Shown here: positions 1 through 5,723 of the stretch, piece by piece
Numbering within the stretch: position 1 is the stretch's first letter
Layout: the number at the start of each line of letters is the position of its first letter
NCBI GenBank assembly: GCA_026395655.1
Contig: JAPLYJ010000005.1
Span: 1 to 9,102 of the forward strand
Reading direction: 5' to 3'
From: Candidatus Parcubacteria bacterium
GTDB taxonomy: Bacteria > Patescibacteriota > Minisyncoccia > UBA6257 > JAPLYJ01
Length of the DNA: 9,102 bases
Notes under the pieces: model-generated
The model's database searches: none
Seen by the model: the letters and a program-made list of their open reading frames with translations, nothing else
Told to the model about the DNA's origin: nothing
Made by a program: the position numbers and the translations under genes

Positions 1-6
1 GAAAAT

Positions 7-34
7 TTGAAAAAATGAGAATTTCAGGCATAAT
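7..34 (+). promoter_or_regulatory. putative promoter of the metallophosphoesterase gene
   Basis: A TTGAAA (7-12) is followed after 16 bases by CATAAT (29-34), five of six matches to TATAAT. The ATG at 43 lies only 8 bases after the -10 box, so the transcript would start at or next to the start codon. No Shine-Dalgarno sequence is present. The region is AT-rich, so chance matches are possible. Confidence 0.45.
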
Positions 35-42
35 ATATAGAT

Positions 43-892
43 ATGAGTAAAAAAAGCATTTCAGGTAAAAAAATCTTTCTTCTTCTTGTAATATTAACTG
101 GTTTTTATTTTTTTATAGAACCATTTTGGCTTAATGTTCATCGTATAGATATTTACAGTGAAGAAATTCCTGTTGGTTTTGATAACAAAAGCATAGCTTT
201 CTTATCTGACATACATTGCGGTCCATATTTCCCTATTAGCCGTGTTAAGGGGTTGGTAACCACTGTCAATTATCTTAATCCTGACTTAGCTGTTTTAACC
301 GGAGATTATATCCAATATGGAGAAAAATATATCAATGATTGTTTTGCAGAATTAAAAAACATACAAACACGTTATGGTAGTTATGCTGTCTTAGGCAATC
401 ATGATATTTGGTCTAGTGGAGAATCTATCAAACAAAAAATTAAAGAAAATAACATAACTCTCTTAGATAATTTTGCTTTATGGTTAAATATTGGAGAAGA
501 TAAAATAAAGCTTGGGGGTGTTGGTGATTATTTATCAGATAAACAGGATTTATCTTTCACTTTATCAAATTTAAAAATCAATGATTTTTCTATTTTGTTA
601 TCCCATAACCCTGACTACGCAGATGAACTTACGCCAGAAGAATTAGATAGAATAGATCATGCTCTCAGGACATACCCATGGAGGGCAAGTCTCTCTCTTT
701 GGTCTTTGGTCTATCTATCCATCTGTTTACGGTAAAAACATTAAAACAGGAATTATTAGAAAAAATAACATGGAAATTATTGTGTCCAAAGGCATTGGTA
801 CAGTGACTTTACCTATTCGTTTTTTCGTCAGACCAGAAATCATTCTTATCACCCTTAAACACGGACAGGCACCTAGCCCGCTATTGCCTTAG
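43..892 (+). pseudogene. membrane-anchored metallophosphoesterase (YkuE/YaeI-like), frameshifted
   Basis: This is a calcineurin-like metallophosphoesterase, a family whose members hydrolyse phosphate mono- or diesters with two metal ions; the substrate here cannot be told. Frame 1 (43-657) gives one N-terminal hydrophobic segment (about residues 10-29, signal anchor). The metal-binding motifs follow in order: D56-I-H58, G87-D88, G118-N-H-D121, and S187-H188-N-P. The last motif, SGHTHGGQ, lies in frame 2 from 659 and continues to a TAG at 890-892. The family usually reads D-L-x-L-S-G-H-T-H here; the sequence has GAT, a lone C at 658, then ATG CTC TCA. A two-base loss from a Leu codon therefore explains it best. 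Without the lesion the protein would be about 283 residues, normal for the family. As written, frame 1 stops at 735 (230 residues) and lacks the last metal ligands. The site is not a homopolymer, so a real mutation is at least as likely as a sequencing error. The gene is convergent with the HD gene. Confidence 0.85.
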
Positions 893-935
893 ATAAAGAA
901 ACATTGGGATCAACAAAAAAATTATGATGAGAGCA

Positions 936-1913
936 TTAACTACTAAACTTTAAAAAATATTGTTTTGGTTTTGATTCTCGTCTAACAATATTATCCCAAT
1001 TTAAATCAAATTCAGATATTCTTATCATCTCTCCATCTTTTTTAAATAAAGGATCGACCACTCTCGATTTACAAAATACAATCACATCATAATTATCAGG
1101 ATTATTAATAATTTTGATTTTATTATTCATCCGGTCAAAAAGTAATCTTAACTTCTCATCTTTATTCAAAAACTTTTCAATTTTATCAAGAACTTTTTTG
1201 TCAGTCGTATAAAAATCTTTTTCTAAAATATATTCTTGTTTTAAGGCATAACGCAAATAATCACCAACTGTTCGAAACATAACAGCTGAAGATAGGCCAG
1301 CATAGTAATTAGTATTTAATTTTAAAAACAAATCAGCATATTTCTGGGCACTTTCAAAATTCTTAAAAACCCATTTACCATCTTCTGCAATAAGATTATC
1401 AAGAAAATATATCCCATTATTTATCTCTTCAGAAATAATGGCCAGCCTGAGAGAATAATCAATTCTATCTGCGCATAAATCTGGCAAATCTTTTTCTTTA
1501 AGCGGAAAATTTTTATCATCAAGAATATATTCCAAATCAAGATTATATTTCTTAATTATTACAGGTATTTCTGATTTTCTCACAAAATCATCAAAAACAC
1601 TATCCTGATAATTATGTTCTTTTTCAGAACCCACATCTAAAGCATAATCTATACAATGAGAGAAAGCTGAATGAGAAACATCGTGAATAAGCCCAGCAAT
1701 TTGTTCTTCTATTGATGCCCCATATATTTTTAAAAGCAAATAAACACCAATTGAATGTTCAAAACGTGAATGAGCGATACCTGGGAAATGAGGTTCAGAA
1801 TATCCAGCCTGATCTATTTCCTTCAACCTTAGAACGGTTGAAGAATTTATTAATTCTAAAATTACCGGTTCTGTAATTTCTGTCTTACCATATATCCTAT
1901 CTTCGTAATCCAT
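936..1913 (-). CDS. HD-domain phosphohydrolase (COG1078 / SAMHD1-like)
   Basis: A 325-residue HD-superfamily protein. The N-terminal half shows the family signature: SRFEHSIGVY with H53, AGLIHDVSHSAFSH with H77 and D78 plus H81 and H86, and LCADRIDYSLR with D149/D152 as the distal metal ligand. The spacing and the extra histidines after HD match COG1078 proteins, related to dNTP triphosphohydrolases and SAMHD1. Hydrolysis of a nucleoside triphosphate is therefore the best guess, but the substrate cannot be read from the sequence. The C-terminal half (about 180-325) is helical and lysine-rich without a recognised motif. The start ATG at 1913 has no ribosome site and lies 25 bases downstream of the tRNA-Ser 3' end on the same strand. 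The gene may thus be read from the tRNA promoter and its 5' end released by tRNA processing. It is convergent with the broken phosphoesterase, with no clear terminator in the 43-base gap. Confidence 0.85.
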   Translation of the reverse strand: MDYEDRIYGKTEITEPVILELINSSTVLRLKEIDQAGYSEPHFPGIAHSRFEHSIGVYLLLKIYGASIEEQIAGLIHDVSHSAFSHCIDYALDVGSEKEHNYQDSVFDDFVRKSEIPVIIKKYNLDLEYILDDKNFPLKEKDLPDLCADRIDYSLRLAIISEEINNGIYFLDNLIAEDGKWVFKNFESAQKYADLFLKLNTNYYAGLSSAVMFRTVGDYLRYALKQEYILEKDFYTTDKKVLDKIEKFLNKDEKLRLLFDRMNNKIKIINNPDNYDVIVFCKSRVVDPLFKKDGEMIRISEFDLNWDNIVRRESKPKQYFLKFSS

Positions 1914-1938
1914 AACTATTAATTTAAATTTGATAATC

Positions 1939-2028
1939 TGGCGGAGATGGAGGGATTTGAACCCCCGATCTGCTTACGCAGATACCGCATTTCGAGTGCG
2001 GCCCTTTCAACCACTCAGGCACATCTCC
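1939..2028 (-). tRNA. tRNA-Ser(CGA)
   Basis: The minus strand folds into a class II tRNA of 90 bases including an encoded CCA (1939-1941). The acceptor pairs GGAGATG with CATCTCC, discriminator G. The anticodon stem CCGCA/TGCGG carries the loop CTCGAAA, anticodon CGA (1992-1994), reading UCG. A long variable arm (ATCTGC/GCAGAT) confirms serine. The T-loop is the canonical TTCAAAT. It lies 7 bases downstream of tRNA-Arg, so the two are probably co-transcribed. Confidence 0.95.
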
Positions 2029-2035
2029 ATGCTAG

Positions 2036-2107
2036 TGCCTCCGGGAGGAATTGAACCCCCATCATCACGTTAGGAGTGTGATGTTCTATCCGTTGAACTA
2101 CGGAGGC
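2036..2107 (-). tRNA. tRNA-Arg(CCU)
   Basis: A 72-base cloverleaf on the minus strand: acceptor GCCTCCG/CGGAGGC, D arm GTTC/GAAC, anticodon loop CTCCTAA with anticodon CCU (2072-2074), T arm GGGGG/CCTCC with loop TTCAATT. Discriminator A; CCA is not encoded. The last anticodon-stem pair, next to the loop (31-39), is an A-C mismatch. This is the first gene of a probable tRNA-Arg/tRNA-Ser transcript. Confidence 0.93.
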
Positions 2108-2148
2108 AAAACATATCTTTAATCGTAAAAATCATATCACATCTGCCC

Positions 2149-2177
2149 TTGAAAATAAAGAATAATGATGATATGAT
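2149..2177 (+). promoter_or_regulatory. promoter of tRNA-Ala
   Basis: TTGAAA (2149-2154), 17-base spacer, TATGAT (2172-2177): each box matches the sigma-70 consensus at five of six positions and the spacing is ideal. Transcription would start near 2184, about four bases before the tRNA. On the other strand a weaker TTTATT/TATGAT pair (2159-2131) could serve tRNA-Arg, making this 80-base gap a divergent tRNA promoter region. Confidence 0.7.
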
Positions 2178-2187
2178 AATTTGCATT

Positions 2188-2264
2188 GGGCCCGTAGCTC
2201 ATTTGGTTAGAGCGCATGCATGGCATGCATGAGGCAAGGGGTTCGACTCCCCTCGGGTCCACCA
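2188..2264 (+). tRNA. tRNA-Ala(GGC)
   Basis: A 77-base cloverleaf with encoded CCA (2262-2264). The acceptor GGGCCCG/CGGGTCC contains the G3-U70 wobble that alanyl-tRNA synthetase recognises. The anticodon stem CATGC/GCATG holds the loop ATGGCAT, anticodon GGC (2222-2224), reading GCC. The T-loop is the canonical TTCGACT. Discriminator A. Confidence 0.96.
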
Positions 2265-2265
2265 C

Positions 2266-2379
2266 TTAATATCTTCCTTCCAAAAATTTAAAAGATAGCT
2301 TAAAAATCCATTCCAATTTTTGGCGTCTATTAACCTTCTCTCGCCCTATTGAAACGCTACCTGTAATTAATTTATCCAT
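2266..2379 (-). CDS. possible 37-residue small protein
   Basis: A short ORF starts at ATG 2379 and ends with TAA at 2266. It encodes 37 residues beginning MDKLITGSVSIGRE, with a basic middle (VNRRQK) and an amphipathic, aromatic tail (LEWIFKLSFKFLEGRY). A GAGGG (2390-2386) lies six bases before the ATG, a fair ribosome site in a window where such sites are rare. It sits about 100 bases downstream of the ATPase/STAS gene on the same strand. Its stop abuts the 3' end of the oppositely oriented tRNA-Ala. I recognise no family, and a chance ORF in AT-rich spacer is a real alternative. Confidence 0.28.
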   Translation of the reverse strand: MDKLITGSVSIGREKVNRRQKLEWIFKLSFKFLEGRY

Positions 2380-2478
2380 TTTCAACCCTCAAAGAATGTC
2401 TTAAAGTCTACGAATTTATCCGCTTTTTAATTTTTAAAATATACTAGATTTGTCAGATCTCAAAGTATTACAAGCACA

Positions 2479-3567
2479 CTAATTATCATCTAGTAGTTTT
2501 GACCTTCGCGGGTTTCTTCCCTCTGCCCTGTTTATCATAAACTGAACCATGTCAGTTGTATTAATAGGTTTCAACCTTATACCAGGATATTTTTCATGAA
2601 AAACTCTAAAAATCTCGTCTGAAAAAGATTGACCGACCATAGAAACTTTATCAAAATCTAAAATAATCGTGTTAAACTTTTCCAAATTCATTAAAATTCT
2701 CCTTGCTTGTGACCTAGATATATAAGCGCTTCCTTCCGTAAACAACTTTATTTTTATTTCAGTTTTATTAAAACCAAAATCACCATCTGAGACGGCATCA
2801 GTGAATTCATCAAAAACATCCTTAATGTGCCTATTACTAACGGTTCCTATAGTGAACGACACCCTCGTCCCTTTTCTGATAATCCTTGATTTCCCTATAA
2901 ATATATCATTTGCTTTTATTTTATTATTAATAACCATTTGGGTTCCATAGCTATCAAGAGTGTAAATGTCCGCAGTTTTAGACGTAAAAAAAATCCCTTC
3001 ACCCGTATGCGCCCGTGGTTCAGTTGTCGCCTTTCCTTTTAATATCTCCTGGACAGCCTCCACAGCCGAATTTAATTTTTTTTTCTTCACTATATTCCTA
3101 AAAACACCGATGCCATAATCAGCAATTAAAAAATTAAGTTTGCCATCCTTCAAAACAATCTCAACGTCAATATATGTCGAACGAGAATGCTCTATAGCAT
3201 TATTTAACATCTCCGTAAATGCATACTCAAAAATGCCCCTGACGTTTTCCTTCAATCTAATAATAAATGGGCAATTATTCTCTATCTGCTCTAAAACTCT
3301 ATACTCCTCGAGATGAGAATTTTTAAGTCTTTTGAATACCCGTGTTGGGAATATTTCTAAATGGCCAGATGCGTATTGAGGTAAAACATAAAAAGCATTT
3401 TTTGTCGAGCCCACCTTAATAAGCTTCTCTTCTGTGATTAAATTGTTTAATAACAAATTTACATATTGCCGAGATACCCTAAACAAGGCGACTATGTCTC
3501 TCGTCTTTATTTTCCTTCGTATTTTTACTAAATCTATTATTCTTTTTCCTTGTTCCTGTATACTCAT
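2479..3567 (-). CDS. winged-helix / GHKL ATPase / STAS-like (DUF4325) fusion regulator
   Basis: A 362-residue three-part protein. Residues 8-62 form a predicted helix-turn-helix/winged-helix DNA-binding domain (DIVALFRVSRQYVNLLL recognition region, hydrophobic wing ending FYVLP). Residues about 95-242 form a GHKL-type ATPase domain: N-box TEMLNNAIEHS (118-128), G1 box ADYGIGV (149-155), G2 box HTGEGIFF (187-194) and a G3-like KGTRVSF (232-238). Residues about 268-348 match the STAS-like DUF4325 domain, with SRSQARRIL (285-292), the strand IILDFDKVS and the motif GQSFSDEIFRVF (312-323). In sporulation-type partner switches an anti-sigma kinase and its STAS antagonist are separate proteins; here both are joined to a DNA-binding domain. 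A self-contained transcriptional switch is the natural inference, but ligand and targets are unknown. No ribosome site precedes the ATG. The -10 box ends seven bases upstream, suggesting a leaderless mRNA, and repeats over the promoter suggest autoregulation. Confidence 0.85.
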   Translation of the reverse strand: MSIQEQGKRIIDLVKIRRKIKTRDIVALFRVSRQYVNLLLNNLITEEKLIKVGSTKNAFYVLPQYASGHLEIFPTRVFKRLKNSHLEEYRVLEQIENNCPFIIRLKENVRGIFEYAFTEMLNNAIEHSRSTYIDVEIVLKDGKLNFLIADYGIGVFRNIVKKKKLNSAVEAVQEILKGKATTEPRAHTGEGIFFTSKTADIYTLDSYGTQMVINNKIKANDIFIGKSRIIRKGTRVSFTIGTVSNRHIKDVFDEFTDAVSDGDFGFNKTEIKIKLFTEGSAYISRSQARRILMNLEKFNTIILDFDKVSMVGQSFSDEIFRVFHEKYPGIRLKPINTTDMVQFMINRAEGRNPRRSKLLDDN

Positions 3568-3574
3568 ATCTACA

Positions 3575-3602
3575 CTATTACAAACTCATTGATAATTGTC
3601 AA
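3575..3602 (-). promoter_or_regulatory. promoter of the ATPase/STAS regulator gene
   Basis: On the minus strand a perfect TTGACA (3602-3597) is followed after 16 bases by TAATAG (3580-3575). The ATG at 3567 starts eight positions beyond the -10 box, so transcription should begin at the start codon. The -35 box is part of the first AATTGTCAA repeat, so a protein bound there would block the polymerase. Confidence 0.6.
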
Positions 3603-3657
3603 GTAATTGTCAACTATATGGATATCAATTGTCAACCGCTTTATTGAGAATTGTAAA
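3589..3657 (+). repeat. four helically phased operator-like repeats
   Basis: Four copies of a 9-base core lie upstream of the regulator gene: AATTGTCAA at 3594-3602, 3605-3613 and 3627-3635, and AATTGTAAA at 3649-3657. Their starts are 11, 22 and 22 bases apart, so all sit on one face of the helix. The first copy extends to TTGATAATTGTCAA (3589-3602), matching its own reverse complement at 12 of 14 positions; the fourth extends similarly (TTGAGAATTGTAAA). This is the expected form of a cooperative operator, most simply for the winged-helix protein encoded next to it. Confidence 0.65.
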
Positions 3658-3747
3658 GTAGCTCTTTTACAAACTAAAATGCCAGATCCTCAGATATTGG
3701 TGCGTTAAACCATACAAACACTTCTTTTCATCGCAATGCCATATTTT

Positions 3748-4611
3748 CTATAATTTTGGTTTTGCTACTGCGATTAATCCAGCTCTTTGTCTAGTGCCAG
3801 GACCATCAGGCATTATCTCTTTATCAAACTTATCACAAAGTTCTACAAATTCATTAAAAAGTTTCTTATTCTTTTTAACTTTTTTAATTGTTTCTATCCT
3901 ACAAAGATTAGCCAAAGAGCCCAACCCGCCAATCCTTGTCACCCGCATATGATTTTTTTCAAGTATTTTTTTTAATTGATTTGACGAATATGCTTTTAAT
4001 GCTCCAAAATATTCTTGCTTTGTTTCTCTTGTAAGGAGGCCATTGTCTTTAAACATTTTTTGATGCCACAAACCTTCATTAAACATGGCATATACCGCTT
4101 TCATGAATATATTTGAAACCTCTAAGCTTGAATTTGTTAAAATTACGATCAACTCAGCTAAATTTGAAACTGTTAAAATAAGAGTCTTTTTAGTAACACG
4201 ACAACTTTCTTTTATCGCCTGATCTGCTTTTGAACCAGCAAAAGAAACAGCACCATCCATATTTAGGACTAAATCAAAAGAACGATCATCAAATTTAGAA
4301 AGATCTGTAGAATTCGCCTGAATAAAAGTAATGTTTTTCAATCCTTTTGCTTTTCTTTTTGCAATTTTTAACATTTCAGAAGAAAAATCAACATGAGTTA
4401 CTATAAAACCTCGTTTAGCTAAAGGAATGGAAAAAGCACCAGTAGCCGCGCCTACTTCCAGTATAGTTCTTACTCCTTTTAAATGCTTCTCAATTTCACG
4501 CCAACGTAAAACACGATTAATAGACTCATCGGCTAAATCTTTTCCCTCTTTGGAAGCCTTAGCATCCCACCATTCTTTTTCTCTATTAAAATCAACTTTT
4601 ATATTTTTCAT
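3748..4611 (-). CDS. class I SAM-dependent methyltransferase, substrate unknown
   Basis: A 287-residue protein with a Rossmann methyltransferase core. Motif I is ILEVGAATGAFSIPLAKRG (50-68), the acidic residue that holds the SAM ribose is D75 in VTHVDFSSEM, and the adenine-contact region is about IQANSTDLSKF (97-107). The motif IV-like strand is FDLVLNMDGAVSF (112-124), with a post-motif strand TLILTVSN. The region after 150 is helical (151-235), typical of a substrate-recognition cap, and the chain ends in a strand GLIAVAKP. The family covers small molecules, lipids and proteins, and nothing here decides among them. It has its own promoter and no ribosome site. The next gene on the strand (the regulator) has a separate promoter, so operon membership is doubtful. 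A five-codon frame (ATG at 4625) in the leader overlaps the start as ATGA. Confidence 0.8.
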   Translation of the reverse strand: MKNIKVDFNREKEWWDAKASKEGKDLADESINRVLRWREIEKHLKGVRTILEVGAATGAFSIPLAKRGFIVTHVDFSSEMLKIAKRKAKGLKNITFIQANSTDLSKFDDRSFDLVLNMDGAVSFAGSKADQAIKESCRVTKKTLILTVSNLAELIVILTNSSLEVSNIFMKAVYAMFNEGLWHQKMFKDNGLLTRETKQEYFGALKAYSSNQLKKILEKNHMRVTRIGGLGSLANLCRIETIKKVKKNKKLFNEFVELCDKFDKEIMPDGPGTRQRAGLIAVAKPKL

Positions 4612-4637
4612 AGGATTTTAATCATATAGTCATTAAT

Positions 4638-4667
4638 ATTATACCTCTCTTTTACATTATTGAACAA
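4638..4667 (-). promoter_or_regulatory. promoter of the methyltransferase gene
   Basis: The minus strand reads TTGTTC (4667-4662), an 18-base spacer, then a perfect TATAAT (4643-4638). The start codon is 26 bases beyond the -10 box, giving a leader of about 20 bases without a Shine-Dalgarno sequence. Confidence 0.6.
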
Positions 4668-4730
4668 TACTGTTATTAAAAAATTAAAATATTTAAAATC
4701 TAGGCGTCTCTAACACAAATGCTGTTTTTT

Positions 4731-4739
4731 TGATATAAT
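4731..4739 (+). promoter_or_regulatory. extended -10 promoter of the small membrane protein gene
   Basis: TGATATAAT is a perfect extended -10 element (TGnTATAAT). No good -35 is seen, as is usual for extended -10 promoters. It ends 8 bases before the ATG at 4748, so the mRNA is expected to be leaderless or nearly so. Confidence 0.65.
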
Positions 4740-4747
4740 ACGGAAAT

Positions 4748-5212
4748 ATGATTGCTACTGCTCATCTATTTATCGGTGCTGCCATTGGTTCCTGTGTTGA
4801 AAACCCATTTTTAGCACTAGGGTTAGGTATTACAAGCCATCTAGTAACTGATGCTTTACCTCACTGGGACTTAGGTAGCTTTGATAAAAAAGAAAGAAAG
4901 GAAAAATTAAAAAATTATTTAATCATTTTCTCTGATGTTATCCTGGGATCAATATTAATATTATTTTTAGCTAATTTAGCAGAAAAAGCTATTGCTCTAA
5001 ATATTATTTTAGGAGCTATGGGTGCTATCTTGATAGATGTTATAGATAACTCTCCTTTCTGGAGCTACAAATTAAGGCAACTACCTTTTTTCAAACAAAT
5101 CCATGCCTGCCATAGTTGGGCTCATCACAAAAATAAATGGCAATTACCATTTAAATATAGATTTGTAGGTTTAATTACCCAAATCGTTACCATTTTAATA
5201 TCTCTCATATAA
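4748..5212 (+). CDS. small polytopic membrane protein with His/Asp motifs (YdjM/DUF457-like?)
   Basis: A 154-residue membrane protein with hydrophobic stretches at about 4-28, 56-77, 81-98 and 138-154. Conserved-looking polar residues lie at membrane borders: H6 (AHLFIGAAIG), H31 and D35 followed by PHWD (SHLVTDALPHWD, 30-41), D97/D100, and a histidine-rich loop with H119, H122, H126 and H127. The SHxxxDxxPHW pattern resembles the YdjM/DUF457 group of membrane-bound metal-dependent hydrolases. That assignment is by pattern only; no enzymatic activity should be assumed. The first ATG is right because it directly follows the promoter. The stop codon lies at the junction of a 14-base tandem duplication. 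Without the duplication, the frame would run six residues further (VILNKS). Confidence 0.7.
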   Translation: MIATAHLFIGAAIGSCVENPFLALGLGITSHLVTDALPHWDLGSFDKKERKEKLKNYLIIFSDVILGSILILFLANLAEKAIALNIILGAMGAILIDVIDNSPFWSYKLRQLPFFKQIHACHSWAHHKNKWQLPFKYRFVGLITQIVTILISLI

Positions 5213-5223
5213 TATCTCTCATA
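5196..5223 (+). repeat. 14-base perfect tandem duplication over a stop codon
   Basis: TAATATCTCTCATA occurs twice in direct contact (5196-5209, 5210-5223). The first copy codes for the end of the membrane protein and the first three bases of the second copy are its TAA stop. Such exact short duplications usually arise by replication slippage. Confidence 0.9.
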
Positions 5224-5265
5224 GTTATTTTAAATAAATCTTAGTTTTTATCTTACCGCTAACTC

Positions 5266-5295
5266 TTGACAGATATAGTTAATATATGTTAAGGT
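5266..5295 (+). promoter_or_regulatory. possible promoter of the 71-residue gene
   Basis: A perfect TTGACA (5266-5271) lies 55 bases before the ATG. The best -10 is weak: TAAGGT (5290-5295) with a TG one base ahead (TGTTAAGGT), spacing 18. The -35 is convincing, the -10 is not. The leader of about 25 bases carries the strong ribosome site. Confidence 0.4.
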
Positions 5296-5310
5296 TAGAT
5301 ATTAAAAAAG

Positions 5311-5319
5311 AAAGGAGGT
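5311..5319 (+). promoter_or_regulatory. near-perfect Shine-Dalgarno sequence
   Basis: AAAGGAGGT complements the usual anti-Shine-Dalgarno end of 16S rRNA over nine bases and ends 7 bases before the ATG at 5327. It is the only full-strength ribosome site in the window and selects the first ATG over the in-frame ATG at 5336. Confidence 0.85.
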
Positions 5320-5326
5320 ATCGATT

Positions 5327-5542
5327 ATGATATTGATGACCAGGACTTCGGTCTATCTAGTCGAGTCCACGGTTCCAGGAACGTACAAGCTCACGAAAGT
5401 GGCTGTGCGATCGGGTCAATCATCGGTAGTAGACCCAGGGAAATGGAGCGGAGACCGGATAGAATTCAACGCTAGAGGGCACATAGTCCTCTACGACAAA
5501 GGAAGGGTCGTTATCGAAACGACTCACATCATAAACCTCTAA
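5327..5542 (+). CDS. 71-residue orphan protein, GC-rich, strong ribosome site
   Basis: I do not recognise this protein. It encodes 71 residues, predicted mostly beta: alternating hydrophobic strands (TSVYLVEST, YKLTKVAV, DRIEFN, HIVLYD, RVVIETTHII) separated by glycine/proline/serine turns. There is no cysteine, signal peptide or membrane segment. It could be a small beta-barrel or sandwich, but that is inference. By direct count 106 of 216 bases (49%) are G or C, while the neighbours are clearly AT-rich; codons such as GTC, CTC, ACG and CGG replace the usual AT-ending ones. A TTGACA box and AAAGGAGGT precede it, and two strong hairpin terminators follow within 70 bases, so it is a self-contained unit. 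The combination suggests acquisition from elsewhere or selection for very high expression. The long reading frame on the opposite strand (5420-5629) runs through both terminators and has no start signals, so I discount it. Confidence 0.75.
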   Translation: MILMTRTSVYLVESTVPGTYKLTKVAVRSGQSSVVDPGKWSGDRIEFNARGHIVLYDKGRVVIETTHIINL

Positions 5543-5548
5543 ATAACA

Positions 5549-5580
5549 GGGGGGTTGAAATTCAACCCCCCTCTCTCTTA
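5549..5580 (+). terminator. G-rich hairpin terminator 1 of the 71-residue gene
   Basis: GGGGGGTTGAA (5549-5559) and TTCAACCCCCC (5561-5571) are perfect inverted repeats around one base, seven bases after the stop codon. A pyrimidine run CTCTCTT follows rather than a clean T-tract, so it may work mainly as an mRNA 3' stabiliser with the next hairpin as the true terminator. Confidence 0.75.
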
Positions 5581-5581
5581 C

Positions 5582-5608
5582 AAATTGGCTCAAAATGAGC
5601 CAATTTTT
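5582..5608 (+). terminator. rho-independent terminator 2 of the 71-residue gene
   Basis: AAATTGGCTC (5582-5591) pairs with GAGCCAATTT (5597-5606) over 10 bp around the loop AAAAT, running into five T residues (5604-5608). Because the 5' arm begins with AAA it could also work on the opposite strand. Confidence 0.85.
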
Positions 5609-5723
5609 ATTATCAGAATTTGCCGTCAAAGAAAAAATTTGTTAAAATTTTATTAATAAACAAGAATCATCTAATTTTAATGTTTTAATTATTTTTAAAA
5701 AATATAACTGTTAACCATATCGT

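Noticed and set aside
2214..2232. Palindrome of ATGCAT units as an operator
   Set aside because: It is the anticodon arm of tRNA-Ala.
2280..2323. 9-bp inverted repeat (CCAAAAATT / AATTTTTGG) after tRNA-Ala as its terminator
   Set aside because: The arms are A/T runs 26 bases apart with no T-tract, so chance is likely in this composition.
5420..5629. 69-codon reading frame on the minus strand over the GC-rich gene
   Set aside because: It runs through both terminator hairpins, has no start signals and is an antisense shadow of the 71-residue gene.
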